Shown here one piece after another: positions 56,305 to 64,000 of a stretch of DNA of 64,000 bases (position 1 is its first letter; each line of letters opens with the position of its first letter). Position numbers and translations under genes: made by a program. The stretch is from Enoplolaimus lenunculus (lineage: Eukaryota > Nematoda > Enoplea > Enoplida > Thoracostomopsidae). The DNA lies in contig JASANG010001737.1 in assembly GCA_030248215.1 (NCBI GenBank), forward strand, positions 315,001-379,000, read 5' to 3'. The notes under the pieces are model-generated. The model saw only the letters and a program-made list of their open reading frames with translations, was not told where the DNA came from and did no database searches.

Positions 56305-56735
56305 TATTAGAGGCGTAGCAGTAGATTAAACGTATTCCTAAGCCTATGCCTAAGCCAAAGCGTTGCAAAAATGTATTCCTAAGCCTAAGCCTATATTCAA
56401 GTGTGTCGATTTTAACTCAGAATGAGATGAATTCAATCAGAAGCCTGAGCTCTGAATTAGGTGTTTCAGAACTCAGCATTCTGAATTGGATTGACCAATT
56501 CTTATGTAATCAACTCGTTCGGAATTAAATAAGCTCAGAGTGATTTAATATTTATTGTTATTAACTTAGAAATAACCAGAAATAAGTAATTATCTCTCAG
56601 AATTGTTAATCAACTCATTAGAATGTACAGGGTAAACCTAGGCCTAAGCAAAAAGTGCATTTAGAATCTAAATCTACAGTTTTATAGACCAATCAGAAAC
56701 CTGGACGCTCTTAAAGTAACATGTGCCAATATATA
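56305..56735. repeat. A'-family element interrupted by a D element
   Basis: ATGTTACTATTAGAGGCGTAG and GGACGCTCTTAAAGTAACATG ends. A D element (56394-56630, GAGTTGA-type palindromes, ending ATGTACAGGG) sits within the CCTAAGCC core. Confidence 0.75.
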
Positions 56736-57417
56736 CATATAAAGTACTTTGTTTTCATTTGATGTTGCGTTTAATTTTGTAACATCCGGTGGAACACAGC
56801 GGCCCAACTGCTAATGTGACCCGTTCAGTGGAATTTTGTGAAAATTTGTAAAACTGACATTTAGTTTTACCTTTTGTTATGATGCAGAGTACAAATGATA
56901 CAATTGTGTCAAATCAAATAACAATCTTTTATGCGAGATTTTTTAAACCAAAGTTTAATTATTTCGCATCCGCTGTATTAATTTCGGTGGCTTTTAAATA
57001 TACAAAATTACTCTTGGCTGCGATTAAAATTTTAAAATTGAAACTTTTTTGAATTCTAAACCGATCTTATTGTATACACCAGTTCAGAGTTCAAACTTAT
57101 GTTTGTGCATGTATCTATATAAGTTTATATACATGCGTGTATGAATGCATGTATGTATGTATGTATGTGTAAATATATACTTGTCGATTGAACTCAAAGC
57201 TAACCGTACTATCAAGCCAGTCGGTCCAAATTTCACGCTGCAAAACTCAGTGCTCGAGTAAAATCATGAATGGTGTGTTGTCTTGAGACTGTTTCACCGT
57301 CATATATCGAGCTAAGAAGATCTTGTTATGCGCCGTTCACAGTAAGAAATTTTGCTTGGGCACAGAAAATGTCATAGGGTTGGGTAAAGAATTCTTATTC
57401 TCCAAAAAATTTTATGA

Positions 57418-57419
<2 letters not shown>

Positions 57420-57460
<41 letters not shown>
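57420..57460. repeat. Poly(A) run of about 41 nt
   Basis: Pure A, at the left edge of an N-family copy. Confidence 0.9.
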
Positions 57461-57463
<3 letters not shown>

Positions 57464-57469
57464 CAGTCT

Positions 57470-57960
57470 CAGTAAGTCTCGGTATTTAGCAGGTCTCGGT
57501 TTCTTGATTCTCGGTTGTTTGCAACCGATACTAGAATTCGAGGATTCAGCAAATGCAGGTAGACCTGTAAAAAGCTGCAATTAATATTGTTGAAGCAAGT
57601 ATAATGCCTGATGAATAAAGTTTCACTATTAATCTGAATTTTTATAGTTATGCAATAATTATTAGAAGATATTCTGAAAACATACAAAAAACTGATTATC
57701 ACAAAAAAGCATTAGAAATAAGATATTTTGAAAATTTTGATTAAGGCTGTTATTTTTGCTTAGGCTTAGACTTAGTTATTGACTCAATTTTACGCTAAAT
57801 GTTTACGCATAGCCTTAGGAAGGATAGATATATGCTGAGATATATTCTGTTACGCACCTAGAATAACACTCGTCAAATATATCTAGTTTTTCAGTGTTAT
57901 TGTAACTCAATAAAGATTCTGAACGTACACGGTCACATACAACATTTACATTACATGTAT
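57470..57960. repeat. N-family copy plus downstream unit shared with 53085-53700
   Basis: GTCTCGGT..AACCGATAC, GCATTAGAAAT and then a TTAGGC-type stretch and TATTGTAACTCAATAAAGATT align in order with 53110-53700 (diverged), so a compound unit has been duplicated. Confidence 0.6.
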
Positions 57961-58079
57961 TGCTGAAGAAATATGTAAAAGTAAGTCAATTCGTTCGATG
58001 GTACTTGGCAAAAGTACGAATGATGGTATAATTTTTTTGAAATTTTAAATATATTTAATATCCGGCATGTTAAAATAAC

Positions 58080-58133
58080 GGAGCCGGATGTCGATTTGTT
58101 GCCGGAGCCGGATATCCGGTCGCACCCTAATAT
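58080..58133. repeat. L-family end, inverted
   Basis: GGAGCCGGATGTCG and GATATCCGGTCGCACCCTAAT, the inverse of 52914. Confidence 0.55.
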
Positions 58134-58335
58134 ATACATAATTTTTGCTTATTATTTTGCTATTTTTTCAATAACAGGTATTAAAATTGAAAAATTAACG
58201 AAACAGTTACAATTGGCATGAATATTTCTGGATACGGTAGGAAAACTTACCCATGCGTATCAAATATTATAATATACATATGCTCATGTTTGAGCTTCAC
58301 TCATGCACAGTGATGCGAATCCATAAGTTCTCAAA

Positions 58336-58720
58336 TACTGTAGTGATCCCGAATAAAACGGATGTACCGATATTTATTTTGTCTCTCCAGAGAGTGTCCT
58401 AATGTTGTTCGGTTACGGACTGTTATTTATTTTTACCTCAGACGCTATGTTTAAAGTTGGACCCAATCCCACACATATTCTTTCTTTTGAGCAAACCTGA
58501 CTTGCTCCAAATCATTTTTGACTTTTGTTGATTGGTCAGTTACATATATGAACAGTGTAGGCCATTCTTGTGTTTTGGTCTCTTTTATGGACTTCATTTG
58601 GCACCTATGGACTCTATCCACTAACGGAATCTAATCAGAGAGATACAGAAACCTATTGATACCAACTCAGAACGGGACGCCCTCATCTTATAACACCCTC
58701 TTATTCCAGCAACTACTATA
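58336..58720. repeat. F-family MITE, diverged
   Basis: TACTGTAGTGATCCCGAATAA at the left; GGACTCTATCCACTAACGG body; right end degraded. Confidence 0.7.
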
Positions 58721-59221
58721 TTTCAACTAGATTACTGTAGAATTTAAACTTGAAACTGTTTTGCTTGAAAAACTAGATTTTCGTATCGAGACAGGGTCTC
58801 GGTGAGCACCGCACTGCCGTTCCCCAACCTTAGTTCTGTTTTGGTCAGGAAGTTACACTGAACGATTATATGTTCGGCTTAAATATCTGCAAATTCTATA
58901 ACCAATAACAAGTATTCTTGTTGTTTTTTCCGTGTTTTCACCCATGAGTTTAAATTTCTACGACGTCAAGTGTACCACAGACATTGCAATTTATAATAGC
59001 GTTAGAGAGCTTTCGTCCTAATACAGCGGATATGAAGCTCGAATTAATATTCCCACTATAAAGATAGATCTATGCGTCGAGAAGTGTTGACATTTCGGAA
59101 CTCAAATTTTACAATTTGTCAAATACATGACACATAACTTGAGCCCAGTATGTAGCTTTTAGAATTTCACATGAGATACTTTTTTAGCTATTCATACCGT
59201 ATACCTGGTTTTCAATATAAA

Positions 59222-59496
59222 GCCTTATTCTCACACGTGCAAGTTTTTGCTGCGAGCACTTGCAGCTGCAGTTTGCACTTGCAAGCTTTGTCCAAAATCC
59301 CGTTCGAAAAGCTGGCAGCTGCAAATACTTCAATTAAAATCATAGCTAGAAATTTAGTTCACATGTGTGAACAACCATTGAAGTTCACTGAATATTTTAC
59401 AGCTGCTTGTCATTGGCTGATGAATACATGCAAGTTCTGCGAGCAATTTGAAGCTGCAAGTTCTCGCAGCAAAAACTTGCATGTGTGAATAGGGTT
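59222..59496. repeat. I-family MITE
   Basis: GCCTTATTCTCACACGTGCAAG and CTTGCATGTGTGAATAGGG ends, inverted over about 35 bp with TTTTTGCTGCGAG. The body is repeated GCAGCTGCAA words. The frames on both strands are artefacts. Confidence 0.85.
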
Positions 59497-59837
59497 GAAA
59501 AGTCTTAAATTTGTCTTGAATATTTCAAAATGTTTACAGGAACAAAATTCGCAGCAAAAACATTTACCTACTGTAGGAATTCGAATAATAGGGTCGAGCC
59601 TGATATTTATTTTGCCAATCCAAAGGCTGGCCGGCTTTGCCTGGTTTATAATCTGTTTGTCAGTCGAGATCTGGTATAAGTTTTGCCAGAAACCGTTAAT
59701 GTATGCCATCTATTTTGTGGTTTAAGTTTATTTCTTTACGAATACACCGATTAACAGTTGAGTATGCTGCTATGAATATTGGTAACCCGTAACCTTAATA
59801 ATGTGACTAATGAATTTAATTATATATGCACTGAATT

Positions 59838-59895
59838 TGCGTAAGCCTAAGCCTAAGCCTAAGCCTAAGCCTAAACCTAAACTTAAACCTAAGTA
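59838..59895. repeat. (CCTAAG)n tract
   Basis: About nine hexamers, CCTAAG then CCTAAA variants, without the A-family ends. Confidence 0.9.
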
Positions 59896-59929
59896 ATTTG
59901 GTGCAAGAAGCATTTACGAAACCCAATTA

Positions 59930-60093
59930 GGATAATTGCTGTTAATGGATTAATTAATAATTTTGAAATCTTATCTGTTTACGGACTCTAATTACCTGGA
60001 GATATGGGCTCATATTGATTCACCCTCAAAATGGTAGCACCGGACTGTTATTATCTCTCCAGTCCAACTCTTATTCCGCTGACTGCAGTAGCC
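59930..60093. repeat. F-family fragment
   Basis: Contains TTACGGACTCTAATTACC and CTCTTATTCCGCTGACTGCAG remnants. Confidence 0.45.
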
Positions 60094-60382
60094 AGTAGCC
60101 AGAAAAGTTTATAAGCAAATGGCAAAATGTAGCATTAACAATAATTTTAAATGCAAAATCTTGGTTTTGATCCCTGCCAATGGGAACAAAGGCCTGGGTA
60201 AAACTTGGATCGGCCAATTAAAGTAGCGCAATTTCATTATTTTGTAGCAAAACTGCGTATTCTGAATTTTACGTGTCGACCGCTAAAACTTTAAAAAATC
60301 CGATTTAATTTGGTTTGAAATATGTATATTCTATAACTTATTCGTAATATCTACGCCAGTTTAGTTAAGATATTCTTCGGCT

Positions 60383-60720
60383 TATGTACAGATCAGGGCT
60401 GGACTGGTTTCTAGCAGGATTGCAATAAAGTAAGTTTAAGCGTTAGACTAATTTTTTGCTATATATTTTGTAAACTATTTTGCAAAATTTACGCTAGTTT
60501 TGTTAAGATATTCTTCGGCCAATATTAATATCAGGGCTAGACTGTTTTTCCGCGGGATTGCAATAAGGTAAGCTTAAACTTTAAAATAATTTTTTGCTTA
60601 AGCCTAAGCTTAGGCTTAAACTTAGGCATAGGTATAGAACTATCCTTACGCTTAGGCTTAGGCTTAGTGTTAGGCTTAGGAATATACTTATATTACTGTT
60701 ACTGCCCCGTTCTATACATT
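60383..60720. repeat. A-family element with duplicated left part
   Basis: The left end occurs twice (about 60383 and 60516: ATTCTTCGGC..AT..A.ATCAGGGCT, CGGGATTGCAATAA). The right end is GCCCCGTTCTATACATTG at 60720. Confidence 0.75.
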
Positions 60721-61282
60721 GACTCCAAACCAGACAATAATTTATTTTTCACTGCATTAAATTGTTATATTTAACCTTTACCTAATCTCATTTAAGATGC
60801 CTGAAATATCGCGACACAATTTCGATTATTACAATAACGCTTAATTACTAAATTATTTTCTGGTTTGGCACAACGGAAAGTGTAACCTTCAGGGGTATGT
60901 GGTCTAGACTATACGTCGCCAAGGGCTCCAACATCGGTGCAAAGGCTAAAGATCGAATTTCGGTTAATCATACATGAACCAGTAATCACTCAAAACTGAC
61001 AATTTAGCTAGAAATGGTACTATTGTAGCCACACACGTATGTCCGTAAATATGTGTCAAAATTTTGGCATAAATGATTTAGGCGAAACTAATCGTAAAAG
61101 CCAACGCTGGTACGATTAATATATTGATAAATATATATTTCGCAACTGATTTGTAAAAAAGCCAATAGTCAAACTTAATTCATCTTATGCAGCTGCAACT
61201 TTAAGGGTCTAAATTATACATTCTAACGACATTTCATCGCCCGACAACTCGTCGCATAATAGTGTCTTATAGCCTGTGAATC

Positions 61283-61340
61283 AATCTAAGCATAATTGTA
61301 AGCTTAATTCTAAGCCTAAACCTAAGCCGAAGCATAGTGA
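61283..61340. repeat. A-family fragment
   Basis: CTAAGCATAATTGTAAGC..CTAAGCCTAAACCTAAGCC without ends. Confidence 0.5.
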
Positions 61341-61884
61341 TGGGTAACAAAATGTTGGGTCGATGAAATTTTGGATTAAAATGAGTGGTCGACGAGTTGT
61401 CGGACAACGAATTATGGTTATATCATGTAAATGACCCAAACAAAAATTCTCAAAATGTCAATCTTTCATGTGCTAAGTTCAATTCTAATGTGATTTGGCA
61501 CGGTTGGTTGCAAGATAAAGAAAAATTTACGCCAAAAGTTTTCAAATAGAGTTGAAAAGTAATACTTTTTTAAATTTTAGAAATTTAATATTTAGCAATT
61601 ATCTTTTAGTATAACATTTAAATCATCGCGATGGAAGGATGGGACCGTTTCCTTTATTTTAATTGCAACATTAGGTAGGTAATGATACCAAAATTTAGAA
61701 AAATACGTTACAATAAACGAGTGAAAATGCAGCCGTCAAGTTGACGCCTGCTTATCATTATCTCACGAACTGTTACAAGTACAAAAGGTTCGGTTTATTA
61801 ACTACGGTTGGCATTTTTGCTTTCAAATTTTCAAAAAATAAATAAAATCATATAAAAATGTGAAATTTTCAAACTTCGCACTTT

Positions 61885-62290
61885 TATTAGCTATGTCAGC
61901 GTGCTGGAACTTTGTGACTATATCATTTCAATTATTAATACCTGCAAGCTCAACGGTAATCGTCTCATTTGACACTGTTGCTGTCAGATTTTCGGATGAT
62001 CTATCTAGCCAATTTCTCATTTAGCTATGTTAGCGTAAAATAAAACCTTGTCACCATATCATTTACATTATCATTTGTAAAAATTTTGGTTCAAGTTTAT
62101 CTCTCGCATTATTGCGTCCAAACTAGCTAAAAATACACAGTGATGTTGTATAAAAAAGGTTGAAAAATGTCAATCGTTCAAATTTTGAAAATTATACCCG
62201 GCGTTTACTAATTAGCTATGTCAGCATGATGCAAAATTGCAACTATATATATCTCAAATATTATGCATATTTGATAAATGTTGATGACTT
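61885..62290. repeat. Three spaced copies of a TTAGCTATGTCAGCGTG block
   Basis: Blocks starting at about 61888, 62022 and 62210 share TTAGCTATGTCAGCGTG then a CAACTATATCA-type stretch over about 50 bp, at uneven spacing (134 and 188 bp). Confidence 0.55.
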
Positions 62291-62759
62291 TTCGAGTTCG
62301 CTATTGCGTTTAAATGTTAATAACTAATCAGTGTTTTTGTAGAGGGCGGTGTGGTAGGTCCTTTGTGTCTTTCATTGTGTCGAAATCAAGAGCTTTTTGA
62401 AGCTCATGAACATTACTTATCTCTTGGCGTTTTAGTTGTATTCATTGTATGGAAACGGCAAGATAGCTAAATCATTTTCTACCGTATTCCTTTTTCAAAA
62501 GAATGGTTCATAGATGAAGGAAGAAATTGTAAAACTCAGATTTCTATGTTAGATTAAAGCTTAATAGTCTTAAAGAAAAACTATTAATAGTAAAGATGTG
62601 ACCGGGGAATTATCCGGGTCCTCTACAGAGGGTACGTCCCGTTTTAGTCGGCTACTTACGAGCTATTATATATTTATTAGTTCACACATATTAATAGTTA
62701 GACCCAGCACACTTCGTTTATTTTTTCATTTGAGTAGAAGTGATTTGCTTCGAAGCTTT

Positions 62760-63030
62760 TTAACCCTTTCGCTCATAGAGTATACTATGTGCAACTAAAT
62801 ACAATAATGTACGAGCAATACACACACTGTGAGCAGTGTTTAACATTTATAACATATATGCGCAGTGCAGAATCTCCACAAGACGTGAGAGCCTACTCGG
62901 GCTCGAGCGTCAAGCTACTATTGCTCAGTGGTCATCGTAAACAACTCCCACCAGTGAGACTGAGGTTCGAATCTTACCTTGAAAATACATCTCATATGAA
63001 ATTGAAAATATTCAGGTGAGAAAGGGTTAA
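62760..63030 (+). repeat. C-family element, complete, first of a tandem pair
   Basis: TTAACCCTTTCGCTCATAGAG at the left, GTGAGAAAGGGTTAA at the right. A-box-like TTGCTCAGTGGTCATCG and B-box GAGGTTCGAATCTTACC. Confidence 0.9.
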
Positions 63031-63054
63031 TGAAAAAATACTTACTTATTATCT

Positions 63055-63325
63055 ATAACCCTTTCACTCATAGAGTATACTATGAGCAACTAAATACAAT
63101 AATGTACGAGCAATAAACACACTGTGAGCAGTGTTTAACATTTATAACATATAAGCGCAGTGCATAATCTCCACAAGACGTGAGAGCTTACTCGTGCTCG
63201 AGCGTCAAGCTACTATAGCTCAGTGGTCATCGTAAACACCTCCCACCAGTGAGACTGGGATTCGAATCTTACCTTGAAAATACATCTCATATGAAATTGA
63301 AAATAGTCATGTGAGAAAAGGTTAA
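63055..63325 (+). repeat. C-family element, complete, second of the pair
   Basis: Nearly identical to 62760-63030 and in the same sense, 24 nt downstream. A-box TAGCTCAGTGGTCATCG and B-box GGGATTCGAATCTTACC; ends GTGAGAAAAGGTTAA. Confidence 0.9.
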
Positions 63326-63374
63326 TTGGTAGCTTTGTCTGTTAATTTTTTGGATTTAGTAAAATTTATGCGTG

Positions 63375-63565
63375 CTGTCTGAGTGTCTGTTGCATATCTG
63401 AGCAGTCTATGCCATCCTGCTTTGCTCTGTTTTATGGACCGTAATTAGGACTTATGGACCCTGTTCAGTAATGGACTCTAATAGGGATACGGTGTCCTAT
63501 TGATTGGGACTCAAAACCGGGGGCCCCTTTATTATTACACTTTATTTTATTCGGGTCGCTACAGC
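63375..63565. repeat. F-family element, left end damaged
   Basis: GGGATACGGTGTCCTATTGATTGGGACTC body and a TTATTCGGGTCGCTACAG right end. Confidence 0.75.
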
Positions 63566-63689
63566 GCGTTATTGACCCAGAGCAAGGATTATAGCTATTG
63601 CTCAAATATTTTTACTTGCAGCAAACTTTAATAAAATTAGCTATTGCAGATTTTGAACTGAAAATCATCGAATTTGTGGACCCAACTCA

Positions 63690-64000
63690 TTGGGGCAGTT
63701 GTCGATTGGACAAATTTTGCATTTGGCCAGTTGTCGCTTGGGCAATTGTCACATTTGGCCAGTTGTCGTTTGGGCAATTTTGGCATTTGGGCAGTTGTCG
63801 TTTGGGCAATTGCCGCATTTGGCCAGTTGTCTTTTGAACAATTGTCGTATTTGGCCAGTTGTCGTGTGGCCAATTGTCGTATTTGGCCAGTTGTCGTTTA
63901 GGCAATTGTCGTATTTGGTCAGTTGTCGTTTGAGCAATTGTCGTATTTGGCCAGTTGTCGTTTAGGCAATTGTCGTATTTGGTCAGTTGTCGTTTGGGCA
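63690..64000. repeat. 32-bp minisatellite, runs off the window
   Basis: About ten units of TTGTCGTTTGGGCAA plus TTGTCGTATTTGGCCAG type. All short frames on both strands are read-outs of the repeat. Confidence 0.95.

Noticed and set aside
59171-59725. Frames of 76-105 codons on both strands
   Set aside because: They overlap the I-family inverted-repeat element and have no splice support or family match.
59838-59895. Telomere or interstitial telomere
   Set aside because: A short hexamer tract; the same hexamers occur all over the window inside A-family elements, so it is more likely element-derived.
1-64000. CRISPR arrays, operons or bacterial signals
   Set aside because: Spliced metazoan genes and MITEs throughout. 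The tandem repeats lack the repeat-spacer layout of CRISPR.

Overview
This is AT-rich metazoan genomic DNA: spliced genes with GT-AG introns and matching phases, no operons, and dense short repeats. The gene families (a Fox factor, two GILT thiol reductases and a lysyl oxidase with only two SRCR domains) fit an invertebrate. A tunicate or another non-vertebrate with a MITE-rich genome is possible, but the sequence alone does not settle the phylum. All exon models were built by hand from splice sites, reading frame and phase.

Genes from left to right. An unrecognised ORF ends at 1274. A forkhead (Fox) gene lies on + from 8027 to 15945; its forkhead domain stops at the end of exon 3 and the recognition-helix half is not found. 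A possible terminal exon of an unknown gene lies at 16864-17120 (+). Two tandem GILT-like genes lie on - at 18378-20198 and 21939-23304. A four-pass membrane protein gene lies on - at 27724-29113, with its 5' end missing. A lysyl oxidase-like gene lies on + from 39899 to 48889, complete from the first SRCR domain to the stop codon, with its signal-peptide exon not found. A weak exon candidate lies at 54421-54602 (+). The genes are not obviously related in function. Two products (GILT, LOX) are secretory-pathway enzymes and one is a transcription factor.

Most of the rest is short repeats. I could sort many into families by shared ends. A/A': elements with a core of TTAGGC-type hexamers (over 20 copies). 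B: elements ending in GGTTGCGCTAT with a GC-rich core that has grown into minisatellites. C: TTAA-flanked inverted-repeat elements that carry tRNA-like A and B boxes (7 copies). D and E: CACTG-ended, TA-flanked palindromic elements. F: CTGTAGTGACCCGAATAAG elements. G: GGGCCCGTAGCCAGCT elements. H: a 2.1-kb element with long inverted repeats in a Fox intron. J: an element or structure with two identical 238-bp inverted arms. K, L, M, N and I are smaller families. I recognised no long transposase, reverse transcriptase or viral ORF, so these look non-autonomous.

A recurring theme is that repeats stop within a few bases of splice acceptors. One element ends 7 nt before LOX exon 1, one ends about 15 nt before LOX exon 5, and a minisatellite runs straight into LOX exon 4, whose acceptor AG is missing. 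The 2.1-kb H element ends about 41 nt before a Fox exon. Stretches not listed as features (for example 61350-61880 and 62400-62750) are AT-rich and I see nothing definite in them.
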